The translations under genes and the position numbers were made by a program. A model generated the notes under the pieces. It searched no databases and was not told the origin of the DNA. It was given only the letters and a program-made list of their open reading frames with translations. From Akkermansiaceae bacterium (lineage in GTDB: Bacteria; Verrucomicrobiota; Verrucomicrobiia; Verrucomicrobiales; DEV007): a stretch of DNA of 64,000 bases. The stretch is taken from positions 62,001 to 126,000 of the forward strand of contig JACKQE010000013.1 of assembly GCA_024233005.1 (NCBI GenBank). Reading direction: 5' to 3'. Within the stretch, counting starts at the first letter, position 1. Each line of letters opens with the position of its first letter. Positions 54,612 through 62,952 of the stretch are shown here, piece after piece.

Positions 54612-55961
54612 TCACGGGGAGGCGCGAACAACGAAGGTGGCGGAGTGCGGCGGAATGACACAACGAAGCGCATCCTCTGTCTCTGAAGGGATCCTGGTCC
54701 CCTGTTGATCGAGAAGGATGACCTGTTGCGCGTGCCAGGCAGGGGAAGGCTCAATCTCCAGAGTCAGCGGCTGGTCGTAGAGAGAGGCGTCGGTGGAGAC
54801 AGCAAGCTGAAAGGTGAGGCTGCGGTCATCAGCCTTCACAACAGTGAGTTTCGAGGCGTGGCGTTCGGTTTGATATTTGTGGATGTCCGCCATGCCGGCG
54901 ATCCAGAGTTTGTCTTGATGCTCTTTGGCGATGTCGAGCGCGGCACGAAAGTTCTCCTCGCTGGTGCTGAGATTTTCGCCAATGTAGTGGTAGTGAATGC
55001 GGCACCAGAGACCACGCTCCAGATGCGAGGCAAGGGCTTTGCGGAAAGCCTCGACGCGGCCCCCATAGATGTCGTCCATCCCCAGCGAGCCGCTGGATGC
55101 GTCGAACTGGTGATACCTGTGGAGGTAGGAGCGGAGCGTTCGGGTGGTCTCCCAGCGCGTGCCGCCTCCGAGATTGAGTGCCATGAGCTTGCTTCTGCCG
55201 GGCGTGAGTTTCCAGATCGCCTCCGCTGCGCTGCCGATTTCGACATCCATTTCGGCATCACTCCGCGCGCCGCGATGATGTGCTGAGTGGTTCGCGAGCT
55301 CCATGTCGCCCTGCTTCATCACGGCCTCCCATTCGGCGTGTTGGGTCTCAAAGGAGTAGTTCTGCCGGCTCCCGGACTCCATGGGTCCCGGATTGACCAT
55401 GAAGGTGCCTTTGAACCCGTATTCGCGCAGGATCGGGATGGCCCTGCTGAGGTGGGTGGGATGGGAGTCATCAAAACGAAGGCTCAAGGCGGCGGTGCGT
55501 CCGTGCGGCCAGTTCGCGATGCGGACACGCGCACCGCCAGCGGCATCTTGAATGACGCGATCTTTCTCCGGAGCCGGCTTGGGCCAGCCGCCGGGAGGTT
55601 CCACGGCCTGCACCACAACGGAACTCACGCCTTCCGGCAGCGGAATGAGCAGCTTTTCCCATTCGATGCCTGAACGCTGCACGGGAAGCGTCGTGCCGGA
55701 TTCAATCCGAACCTCGACATCATTGACAGGCCAGGCATTGCGGCCTGTGTTTGGCAATTCGACCCGCAAGGTCAGGGGGCGCGCCTCTCCCCGACGGTCC
55801 ACCTGCACGCGAAGCTGGAACGGATCCGCACTCGTCGCGGTGAAAGCGGCAGGACCCGAATAGTGCTCCCAGGAAACCTTCACGCCCCCGAGGTCCGGCA
55901 GTTGAGCCTGCGAGGTCGCCATCCACAGCCAAATGAAAGAGAAGTATCGGAAAGTTTTCAT
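54612..55961 (-). CDS. Polysaccharide deacetylase-like (NodB fold) exported protein
   Basis: A 449-residue protein with a signal peptide (FRYFSFIWLWMATSQAQ). Residues 20-130 form an Ig/beta-type domain. The NodB-like barrel occupies about 140-360: AALSLRFDDSHPTHLSRAIP (metal Asp pair), YGFKGTFMVNPG, and ELANHSAHHRG with the HxxxH-type metal ligands. The C-terminal 85 residues are a beta-sandwich. Such proteins remove acyl groups from polysaccharides; the Asp pair reads DDS, where DDG is usual. The start MKTFRYF is preferred to a GTG three codons upstream. The two flanking regions contain a decayed gene fragment and a lone small gene, suggesting a rearranged patch. Confidence 0.82.
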   Translation of the reverse strand: MKTFRYFSFIWLWMATSQAQLPDLGGVKVSWEHYSGPAAFTATSADPFQLRVQVDRRGEARPLTLRVELPNTGRNAWPVNDVEVRIESGTTLPVQRSGIEWEKLLIPLPEGVSSVVVQAVEPPGGWPKPAPEKDRVIQDAAGGARVRIANWPHGRTAALSLRFDDSHPTHLSRAIPILREYGFKGTFMVNPGPMESGSRQNYSFETQHAEWEAVMKQGDMELANHSAHHRGARSDAEMDVEIGSAAEAIWKLTPGRSKLMALNLGGGTRWETTRTLRSYLHRYHQFDASSGSLGMDDIYGGRVEAFRKALASHLERGLWCRIHYHYIGENLSTSEENFRAALDIAKEHQDKLWIAGMADIHKYQTERHASKLTVVKADDRSLTFQLAVSTDASLYDQPLTLEIEPSPAWHAQQVILLDQQGTRIPSETEDALRCVIPPHSATFVVRASP

Positions 55962-56052
55962 GGACTTCACTTTGTCGGGATTCCGTTCACCCCATTCCTC
56001 AGCAAGCGCCGCACACCGGCAGTCTTACTGCTACGGCCGAGGTTTGGTCATT

Positions 56053-56334
56053 TCAACTTCTCGGAATCTTGGCCGCTGCTGGGCCCGGACGGGAGAGGGA
56101 AACATCCGAAGAGACTTCCACCTCGGAACCGTTGTTCACGCGAACTTTCATCCGTTGATACCAGACTTTTGCAGGTGAGATCAACCATCGTTCCTGTTTG
56201 CGCTCAGACATCCCCATCAAACCGGCCATTTGGTCTGATACCCACAGAGTTTCGATGGTTTTGACAGGTTCAGCAGAACGGATTGTTCCGGTGAAAATCA
56301 TGGAGGGAACCATCAGAAACAAGAGGCGATTCAT
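56053..56334 (-). CDS. Small secreted protein, unknown (93 aa)
   Basis: A 93-codon frame with a good signal peptide (MNRLLFLMVPSMIFTGTIRS, cleavage near SAE). The mature part (TIETLWVSDQMAGLMGMSER, KVWYQRMKVRVNNGSEVEVS) has balanced composition and ends in a short Ala/Pro tail. I recognise no family. It shares the strand of the deacetylase gene 91 bases downstream and may belong with it. No competing frame in this stretch looks coding. The 240 bases between this gene and ada contain nothing firm beyond a short dyad AGTAT-N4-ATACT near 56377-56391. Confidence 0.5.
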   Translation of the reverse strand: MNRLLFLMVPSMIFTGTIRSAEPVKTIETLWVSDQMAGLMGMSERKQERWLISPAKVWYQRMKVRVNNGSEVEVSSDVSLSRPGPAAAKIPRS

Positions 56335-56574
56335 CGTAGATAAGACGTTTCTATGGGCAAAAATGGCCCGGGTCTTGAGTATCCTTATACTGCTTGTCCC
56401 TTCTCGTCAGCTTAAGTATCCATTTTCCCTCCGTTTCTTCGCCGCCGGCAAGCCCAGGTGGGAGTGGGACAGTCAGCGGAAGGCTTCCTCCCCGCATGAA
56501 ATGCTTTCGTCTTTTTCACTTCCAACGCAAGAAACAGGGTTTTTTCATGGAAGGATTCGGTAGAGTGACTCAGG

Positions 56575-57645
56575 ATGACTACCACGGACACCGCCCAAGA
56601 TGATGCGCGCTTTGAAGCCCTCGCCCGCCGCGATCCGGCAGCGGATGGGGCCTTTTTTTATGGTGTCCGGAGCACCGGGATCTACTGCCGCCCCACTTGT
56701 GGAGCACGCCGTCCCCGGCGCGAAAACGTGGTTTTCTTCGAGAGCTGGGAAATGGCGCAACGGAAGGGATTCCGTCCCTGTCAGCGCTGCCGTCCCGATG
56801 GGCCAACACTGGAGGCACGCCAGGCGGAGGAAGTGATCGCCGCCTGCCGTGCCCTCGAAGCGGAGGAAGCACCCGACCTGGCCACCCTCGCCGGGGAGGC
56901 GGGTATGAGCCCCCATCATTTTCACCGGGTTTTCAAACGTCTCACTGGAATGACCCCCAAGGCCTATTCCCTCGCGAAACGCGCCGAACGAGTACGCCGG
57001 GCGCTGCCAGGAGGTGAGAGCGTGACCGAGGCGCTTTATGCGGCAGGCTACCCTTCGGGAGGGCGATTCTATGCCGAGTCGGCCGCGCGCCTCGGAATGG
57101 CCCCCAAACGCTTCCGCCAGGGCGGCCCGGGAGAAACGATCCGCTTCGCGGTGGGGGAATGTCCGCTCGGATCGGTGCTGGTCGCTTCCACGGTGCGGGG
57201 GTTGTGCGCAGTTTTCCTCGGAAACGATCCCGACGCGCTGGTCCGGGAACTGCAGGACCGCTTCCCCCGCGCGGCATTGATAGGGGGCGACGCGGACTAT
57301 GAACAGCTCGTGGCGAGGGTGGTCTCCCTGGTGGAGGCCCCCGGCACAGCGGCCCCGGAACTGCCATTGGACATCCGGGGAACAGCCTTCCAGCAGCGAG
57401 TCTGGGAGGCGCTGCGCGGCATTCCCCCGGGAACCACCGTGAGCTATACGGAACTGGCGCAACGCATCGGATCGCCCAGCGCGGTGCGGGCCGTGGCCGG
57501 GGCTTGCGCCGCCAATGCCCACGCGGTCCTCATCCCCTGCCACCGGGTGGTGCGGCAAAATGGCGATCTCTCCGGTTATCGGTGGGGGGTGGAACGGAAG
57601 GCGGCTTTGCTGGCACGCGAGCAGGAGCTGATCAGAAATGGTTAG
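56575..57645 (+). CDS. ada: Bifunctional Ada protein: transcriptional regulator and O6-methylguanine-DNA methyltransferase
   Basis: A 356-residue protein of the E. coli Ada type. The N-terminal zinc domain has Cys38 (the methyl-phosphotriester acceptor), Cys42, Cys69 and Cys72 in RSTGIYCRPTCGARRP and GFRPCQRCRP. An AraC-type HTH domain follows (LATLAGEAGMSPHHFHRVFK, ALYAAGYPSGGRFYAESA). The C-terminal methyltransferase domain has Cys322 in LIPCHRVVRQNG, preceded by RAVAGACAANAHA. It repairs alkylated DNA and, once methylated on Cys38, activates its own operon. alkB overlaps its end by 8 bases, so the pair forms an adaptive-response operon. Confidence 0.96.
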   Translation: MTTTDTAQDDARFEALARRDPAADGAFFYGVRSTGIYCRPTCGARRPRRENVVFFESWEMAQRKGFRPCQRCRPDGPTLEARQAEEVIAACRALEAEEAPDLATLAGEAGMSPHHFHRVFKRLTGMTPKAYSLAKRAERVRRALPGGESVTEALYAAGYPSGGRFYAESAARLGMAPKRFRQGGPGETIRFAVGECPLGSVLVASTVRGLCAVFLGNDPDALVRELQDRFPRAALIGGDADYEQLVARVVSLVEAPGTAAPELPLDIRGTAFQQRVWEALRGIPPGTTVSYTELAQRIGSPSAVRAVAGACAANAHAVLIPCHRVVRQNGDLSGYRWGVERKAALLAREQELIRNG

Positions 57646-58264
57646 CGGTGCAGGAATGGATCCCACCGACCCCACTGCGTTGGAGAATCTGCTGCCCTGT
57701 CAGGGGGAGGTGCGGTATCATGGTCCGGTTCTGACTGACGAGGTGGCCTGGGACTTTTTCGAAAGATTGAACCGCGACACCGCTTGGCGGCAGGATGAAG
57801 TGCTGCTTTATGGCCGGCGCCTCACCACAGCGCGGGAAGTGGCCTGGCACGGAGATCCTGATTGTGACTACACCTACTCCGGCACCACCAAGAAGGCTCT
57901 GCCTTGGACGCCCTGTCTCCTGGAACTGAAAGCCTTGGTGGAGGCCTTCGCTGGATCGGTGTTCAATTCCTGCCTGATCAACCTCTACCACAGCGGAAAC
58001 GAGGGCATGGCTTGGCACAGCGACGATGAGAAAATGCTGGAACCCTGCGGTCCGATCGCCTCCCTCAGCCTCGGGGCCGAGCGGCGGTTTGTCTTCCGCC
58101 ACAAATCCGGGGCCAGGCCCGATGTCCCGCTGCTGCTGGCGCACGGCAGCCTGCTGGTGATGCGCGGGACCACCCAGATTCACTGGCGCCACAGCCTGCC
58201 AAAAAGCCGCCGGGTGACCGAGCCCCGGATCAACCTGACCTTCCGACGGATTGTGCGCCCCTGA
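57638..58264 (+). CDS. alkB: Alpha-ketoglutarate-dependent DNA dealkylase, AlkB family
   Basis: A 208-residue Fe(II)/2-oxoglutarate dioxygenase that oxidatively demethylates 1-meA and 3-meC in DNA. Iron ligands lie in MAWHSDDE (His, Asp) and the distal His in TQIHWRHSLPK; 2-oxoglutarate is bound by the RxxxxxR motif in RVTEPRINLTFR. NSCLINLYHSGNEGMAWHSD is characteristic of the ALKBH2/3-like branch. The start at 57638 overlaps the ada stop; MDPTDPTALENL at 57656 is an alternative. It converges on the minus-strand phosphoesterase with a 6-base gap. Confidence 0.95.
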   Translation: MVSGAGMDPTDPTALENLLPCQGEVRYHGPVLTDEVAWDFFERLNRDTAWRQDEVLLYGRRLTTAREVAWHGDPDCDYTYSGTTKKALPWTPCLLELKALVEAFAGSVFNSCLINLYHSGNEGMAWHSDDEKMLEPCGPIASLSLGAERRFVFRHKSGARPDVPLLLAHGSLLVMRGTTQIHWRHSLPKSRRVTEPRINLTFRRIVRP

Positions 58265-58270
58265 ACCGAC

Positions 58271-59104
58271 TCATGCAGAGTCGCCAGAACCGCAGGCTTC
58301 CGGGGGACCGCTGGGATCCCAGTCCTCGACAAACCGCTGAATGGCCACGGCGCGACCAGTGTGCTCATCGACATCGATGAGGGCTCCCCGGAGTCCGACA
58401 ATACCGGAAGCCACCGGGAAGCGACGGGGCATTCCCGTGCAGAACCGGTCCACGATCGGTTCCATTTCCCGGCCGAGGATGGAATCGACCGGCCCACACA
58501 TGCCGGCGTCGCAGAGAAAGGCGGTGCCACCTGGAAAAATGCGCTCATCAGCCGTCTGCACATGGGTGTGGGTGCCGACGACCGCGGAGACCCGGCCATC
58601 CAGCCAACGCCCCATGGCGATTTTTTCGCTTGTGGTTTCGGCGTGCACATCGACAAAAATGACCCGGACTTCTTCCTCATCCTGTAGGCGTTTGACCTCA
58701 TCAGCGATGGCGAGGAAAGGGTTCTCAAGCGGAGGCTGCATGAAAGTGCGGCCCTGCACATTGATGACCGCGACTTTGCCTTTCACCGTGTCGAGGACCA
58801 CCGATCCATTCCCCGGGGTGCCGGGCGGGTAGTTGAGCGGACGCAGGACCCGGGGCTCGGTGGCGAGGTAGGGTATGATTTCGGCCTGATCCCAAATATG
58901 ATCGCCGGTGGTAACCACGGCGGCTCCGGCCCGCAAGAGATCGATACTGATCTTGGGCGTAATGCCACGTCCCCCAGCAGTGTTTTCTCCGTTCACAATG
59001 ATGAAATCGACCGACAAGGAGTCCCTCAGGCCCGGAAGCCGCTGAATAACGGCCTTTCTGCCGGGCTCACCGACGATATCTCCTAGAAATAAAATGCGAA
59101 TCAT
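58271..59104 (-). CDS. YmdB-family metallophosphoesterase
   Basis: A 277-residue protein of the TIGR00282/YmdB family (YmdB of Bacillus hydrolyses 2',3'- and 3',5'-cyclic nucleotides). Metal-binding motifs: IRILFLGDIVGEPGRKAVIQ, FIIVNGENTAGGRGIT, TTGDHIWDQ, VDVHAETTSEKIAMGRWLDG and VVGTHTHVQTADERIFPGG, with YITDAGM-type LCDAGMCGPVDSILG. The start MIRILFLGD is certain from the fold; the codons upstream overlap the divergent gene. A role in RNA turnover or multicellular behaviour is known only from Bacillus. Confidence 0.93.
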   Translation of the reverse strand: MIRILFLGDIVGEPGRKAVIQRLPGLRDSLSVDFIIVNGENTAGGRGITPKISIDLLRAGAAVVTTGDHIWDQAEIIPYLATEPRVLRPLNYPPGTPGNGSVVLDTVKGKVAVINVQGRTFMQPPLENPFLAIADEVKRLQDEEEVRVIFVDVHAETTSEKIAMGRWLDGRVSAVVGTHTHVQTADERIFPGGTAFLCDAGMCGPVDSILGREMEPIVDRFCTGMPRRFPVASGIVGLRGALIDVDEHTGRAVAIQRFVEDWDPSGPPEACGSGDSA

Positions 59105-59183
59105 GGTTACAGTAGGGATTTCCATCGGGATGCACGCCCGCGCAACCATTTCCTCCAAGAACCGCCAAGTGTTCGCTCCCGCG

Positions 59184-60518
59184 ATGAAACGGGCGGCGGG
59201 ACTGTTCTCCATGTCTCTCGGCCTAGGATTGGCAGCAGGGTGGACTCCGGAGGTTTACGCCGCAACCAAGAAGCCCGCCGAGCCGACTCCCGTCGAAGCC
59301 CCCAAGCCTGTGCCTCCCCCTTCCCCGCGGCTGGCCCCATTGGGTCAAGTGCCCGACTGGAATGACCTCGATTCCTACCAGCGGACAATCACCAAGGAGG
59401 ACTTCGAACACCAGCTGCGGCACTGCTATGCCCGCAATGAGGAAGCCTTCGCCGGAAAAATCGAACTCTTCGGGGATTTTGCCCGCATCATCCGTCAGTC
59501 TTCGGACGCCGGAAAAGGATACTACGATCTCCATTACCTGACGGATCGACGGAAGACGAACGCGGGCATCGATCGCTACTGGAAGGCCCCCTGGCACCTC
59601 TCGCCGGTGATCAACGACTCCCGCCCGCTCGAAGGCCTGAGGATCGCGGTGGATGCCGGCCACATCGGAGGAGACTTTGCCATCAAAGAGGGACGGTATT
59701 ATACCATCGGAGAAGAGACCCTTCCGATCACCGAGGGCGACATGACGCTCCGGACGGCTCGGATTCTGGAACACGATCTCACCCTGCTGGGAGCACAGGT
59801 CTTCCTCGTCAGACCCGGTCCCTTCCCGGTCACCGCCGAGAGACCGCCAGACCTCATGGGGGTGGCGCGAGACTGGCTCCGCCGGAGTGACGCCACTCGC
59901 TACCTGCCGGGGCAACTCGTCGAGACCACGGCAGACCGCCTGTTTTACCTCAGCAGCGAGATCCGAACGCGAGCCAACAAGGTCAATGAAGCCGAGCAAC
60001 CCGACCTGGTGCTCTGTCTGCATTTCAATGCGGAGCCGTGGCGGAATCCCTACCGTCCGACCTTCACTTCAAAAAACCACACCCACATCCTGATCAATGG
60101 CTGCTATTCCTCCAGTGAAATCTCCGAAGATGACACCCGGCATGAGATGATCCGGCGGATCCTGCAGCGCACCTATAATTACGAACTGCCCATGGCCAAC
60201 GCCATCGCGAGAACCATGGCTGATGAGACCGATCTCCCCTCAATGGGCTATGACGGGGTCCAAGGAAAATCGGTCAATGACAACCCTTACGTCTGGGCAC
60301 GCAATCTCCTCGCGAACCGTCGCTATTTTTGTCCGGTGATCTTTTTCGAACCCTATTGCATGAACAACCGCGAGGTGCATGCCCGGGTCCAAGCCGGGGA
60401 ATACCGGGGACTCCGGGAATTCAAAGGACCAGCCCGAAAAAACATTTATCAGGAATATGCCGACGGCATCACCGCGGGGCTGGTGAATTACTTTCGCCAG
60501 GTCCGCAATGCGAGATGA
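59184..60518 (+). CDS. Diverged N-acetylmuramoyl-L-alanine amidase (Amidase_3 type)
   Basis: A 444-residue exported protein: signal peptide MKRAAGLFSMSLGLGLAAGW, a Pro/Ala/Lys linker, then a large catalytic domain. Zinc-site motifs in order: LRIAVDAGHIGGDFA (first His), LPITEGDMTLRTARILEHDL (Glu), and PDLVLCLHFNAEPW (second His). These match the Amidase_3 order, but the domain is enlarged by inserts, e.g. around TADRLFYLSSEIRTRANKV. It should cut the amide between muramic acid and the stem peptide. The start is set at the signal peptide. It diverges from the YmdB-like gene and converges on the Sel1 protein. Confidence 0.82.
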   Translation: MKRAAGLFSMSLGLGLAAGWTPEVYAATKKPAEPTPVEAPKPVPPPSPRLAPLGQVPDWNDLDSYQRTITKEDFEHQLRHCYARNEEAFAGKIELFGDFARIIRQSSDAGKGYYDLHYLTDRRKTNAGIDRYWKAPWHLSPVINDSRPLEGLRIAVDAGHIGGDFAIKEGRYYTIGEETLPITEGDMTLRTARILEHDLTLLGAQVFLVRPGPFPVTAERPPDLMGVARDWLRRSDATRYLPGQLVETTADRLFYLSSEIRTRANKVNEAEQPDLVLCLHFNAEPWRNPYRPTFTSKNHTHILINGCYSSSEISEDDTRHEMIRRILQRTYNYELPMANAIARTMADETDLPSMGYDGVQGKSVNDNPYVWARNLLANRRYFCPVIFFEPYCMNNREVHARVQAGEYRGLREFKGPARKNIYQEYADGITAGLVNYFRQVRNAR

Positions 60519-60545
60519 GGGAGGATCACTCCTCGAACTTGGGCT

Positions 60546-62786
60546 TCATTCGGGAACCGGCACACCATGGGCGTCACACCATGCCTGTGACTCAGAACTT
60601 CCGGCTTGGGCAGCCTTGACGTGCCATCCCTGCGATGCCACCGGGGAGGCTTCGACCCCGAATCCCAATCCCAGGCATTCGGCATAAATGTGCATCGTGA
60701 AGGCATCTCCCGCCTCCGCCCCTTGGCGGAAGCAGTCGGCCGCCTTCGCGAGATCACGCGACGCCCCGTCCCCCTTGGCATACCGCACCCCCAGATTGTA
60801 ATAAGAACCGGGATCTCGAGATTCCGCGGCTTTTTCGAAACACCGGAGCGCTTCGATTTTGTCTCGCTGACATCCCCAGCCATTGATGTGGCAGGTCCCC
60901 ATGAGATTCCAGGCTCGGGATTCCCCTCCCTGCTGGGCTTTTTTCAAAAAGTCGTAGCCCGGGAATACGGACTCGGGCAGCCCTCTGCCAAAAATGAGGC
61001 ATTCCGAATAGTAAAACTGTCCCGAAGCATCACCCTTTTCGGCGGCTTTGCGGAACCATGCGGCGGCGGTTGGAAGGTCCCGAGGCACCACCTTCCCGCC
61101 AGCAAACAGCCGTCCCAAACGGACCATGTGAGGGGGATGCCCGGCTTCAGCGGAGCGGACCAGCCAGCGCAACCCATCGGCCGGGTCCCGGGGCAGGAGA
61201 TACTCAGCCAACAACGAGGCAGCGATGGGCACCTCCCGCGCGGTCTGCTCCACCTGCGCAAGTTGGCCGGAAGTCATCTCAAACGCACCGGCGGCCTGCC
61301 ACTCTCGGGTGGTGGCCCAGATTTCCTTTAGGGCATCGCTCTGGCGCGAGTCAGCACGAAGGGCCTCCAGGTAATGCCCCACCGCTTCGGCGTATTCCCC
61401 ACGGTTCCGGGCGGCTCGAGCCGCCTGACAGGCCCCCGCGGCCCGGTCACGCATCGCCTCCGCAGCATCACCGCTCGGCGTGGATGCCGGGGATGGTTTT
61501 TCCGGCGCGATCCCTTTGCCGAGATCATTCAAATTTGGCAGGATGCCAGTAGCCTGTGACAGGGAATCTTCCAGGGCATCGGAGACTTCCATTTGCACGG
61601 TATAATGTGCCGGCAACAGCATTTCGGCATGAGCTTCCAGGGCGATGGCTCCCGCAAACCGGGAAATATATTGACCCAAAAATACCCCGGCCACTCCGAG
61701 CACCGCCAAAATGGCCATGCCCACGAGCCAGAACCGGGTCAAGTTGCGGGTCGGCTTCTCCTCTTCGTCTTTGGGGAATAAGGCATGATCCGACCCGGCG
61801 AATGTCTTTTGGGTCATCAACCGCTCGCCAAAACCGTAGGGAGGGGCGATGCCCCCGGGAGGAGGGTCCATGGTTTCACGCCCTCCGAAAAGCCAGCCAG
61901 CAGACTTTAATTTTGCGGCCTCCACCAGATCTGCAGAGTCGCCCGGTTCTCTTTCCCAGACCTTACGCTTTTCCGCTGGAGGGAGACTTTCGACCGGAGG
62001 CTGAACTTTCCCGGGCACAGTTCCCGAGGCGCGTGGCAATGGGGATAATTTGGCGGACTCTCTGTCTCGCCCCGCAAAAAAGGGAGCGAGATCTCCGAAA
62101 GTCCGGTTCACGTCGGAATCCGTTGGCGCCGGAACGGCCTCCTCAGGGGACTGCTCGAAGGAAACCGAAGGCTCAGACACTTCGCTGGTCTTTGCTACGG
62201 AGAGCCTCGCACTCTGGACTGATTCCCCCGTGGGTTGATTAGCAAGAGTGGCCTCCCCGGCGGGTGTTCCCTGAGTGGTCGCGGTACCTGACCAAGCCTC
62301 CCATTCGTCGTCGCCAATGGTTCCCAAATGCTCCATTTCCGAATCGTCAGCATCTGGCAAAGACACCACGGACGCCACCGGCTCAGGCCCTGCGATTGCT
62401 GTGACCGGCTCCAAGCCATTTTCCCCGATCACTCCCAAAGGCTCAACACCAGCTGGCGTATGGACTGGCTCCGGGGATCCAAACCGCATCACCGGGGCCA
62501 CCGGCACCACGGGAGGAACCATGTCCTGCTCGCTCAACGAAGCGAACAGCGCGGACAGTTTGACCGGACCGGTGTGCCCCGTGAGGAGGGATGATTTTTT
62601 CTCAGAAGGAGGCACCGTGGCAACGACCGGCTCCATAGGTGGGGCACCGGCAGCTCGGCTGCAATCAGCTCGGCTGCAATCAGCTCGGCTGGCAATCGGC
62701 TCGGCTGCAATCGCGCTCAGCTGCAATCGGCTCGGCTGCAATCGGCTCAGCTGCAATCGGATCGGCTGCAATCGGCTCGGCTGCAA
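60546..62786 (-). CDS. Sel1-repeat membrane protein: C-terminal part of a frameshifted gene
   Basis: From about 62640 downward this frame encodes an acidic, Pro-rich cytoplasmic region, one membrane helix (RFWLVGMAILAVLGVAGVFL), a TPR-like region, and a run of Sel1 repeats (DGLRWLVRSAEAGHPPHMVR, AAAWFRKAAEKGDASGQFYY, EALRCFEKAAESRDPGSYYN, AADCFRQGAEAGDAFTMHIY) to the end. The frame has no credible start of its own: its first 45 codons are the tandem repeat read in another phase (SRLQPSRLQ). It continues the frame of 62680-64000 after a one-base change in the repeat, so the two are best read as one gene. Sel1 repeats bind partner proteins, probably outside the membrane. Confidence 0.8.
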   Translation of the reverse strand: MQPSRLQPIRLQLSRLQPSRLQLSAIAAEPIASRADCSRADCSRAAGAPPMEPVVATVPPSEKKSSLLTGHTGPVKLSALFASLSEQDMVPPVVPVAPVMRFGSPEPVHTPAGVEPLGVIGENGLEPVTAIAGPEPVASVVSLPDADDSEMEHLGTIGDDEWEAWSGTATTQGTPAGEATLANQPTGESVQSARLSVAKTSEVSEPSVSFEQSPEEAVPAPTDSDVNRTFGDLAPFFAGRDRESAKLSPLPRASGTVPGKVQPPVESLPPAEKRKVWEREPGDSADLVEAAKLKSAGWLFGGRETMDPPPGGIAPPYGFGERLMTQKTFAGSDHALFPKDEEEKPTRNLTRFWLVGMAILAVLGVAGVFLGQYISRFAGAIALEAHAEMLLPAHYTVQMEVSDALEDSLSQATGILPNLNDLGKGIAPEKPSPASTPSGDAAEAMRDRAAGACQAARAARNRGEYAEAVGHYLEALRADSRQSDALKEIWATTREWQAAGAFEMTSGQLAQVEQTAREVPIAASLLAEYLLPRDPADGLRWLVRSAEAGHPPHMVRLGRLFAGGKVVPRDLPTAAAWFRKAAEKGDASGQFYYSECLIFGRGLPESVFPGYDFLKKAQQGGESRAWNLMGTCHINGWGCQRDKIEALRCFEKAAESRDPGSYYNLGVRYAKGDGASRDLAKAADCFRQGAEAGDAFTMHIYAECLGLGFGVEASPVASQGWHVKAAQAGSSESQAWCDAHGVPVPE

Positions 62787-62952
62787 TCAGCTCGGCTGCG
62801 GTCGGCTCGGCTGCAGTCGGCTCGGCTGCAATCAGCTCGGCTGCGATCGGCTCGGCTGCGATCGGCTCGGCTGCGATCGGCTCGGCTGCGATCGGCTCGG
62901 CTGCGGTCGGCTCAGTTGCGGTCGGTTCGGCTGCGATCGGCTCGGCAACCGT
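62651..62952. repeat. Imperfect 15-bp tandem repeat, 20 units, two with a 1-base insertion
   Basis: Units of the form CGGCTCGGCTGCRAT run head to tail. Eighteen are 15 bp; the unit at 62681-62696 and the unit at 62712-62727 are 16 bp. On the minus strand the tract encodes (A-A-E-P-I)n. It lies within the pseudokinase/Sel1 gene as a linker. Confidence 0.93.

Noticed and set aside
62651..62952. Repeat tract considered as a CRISPR array
   Set aside because: Units are 15 bp, directly adjacent, without spacers, and translate into a protein linker.
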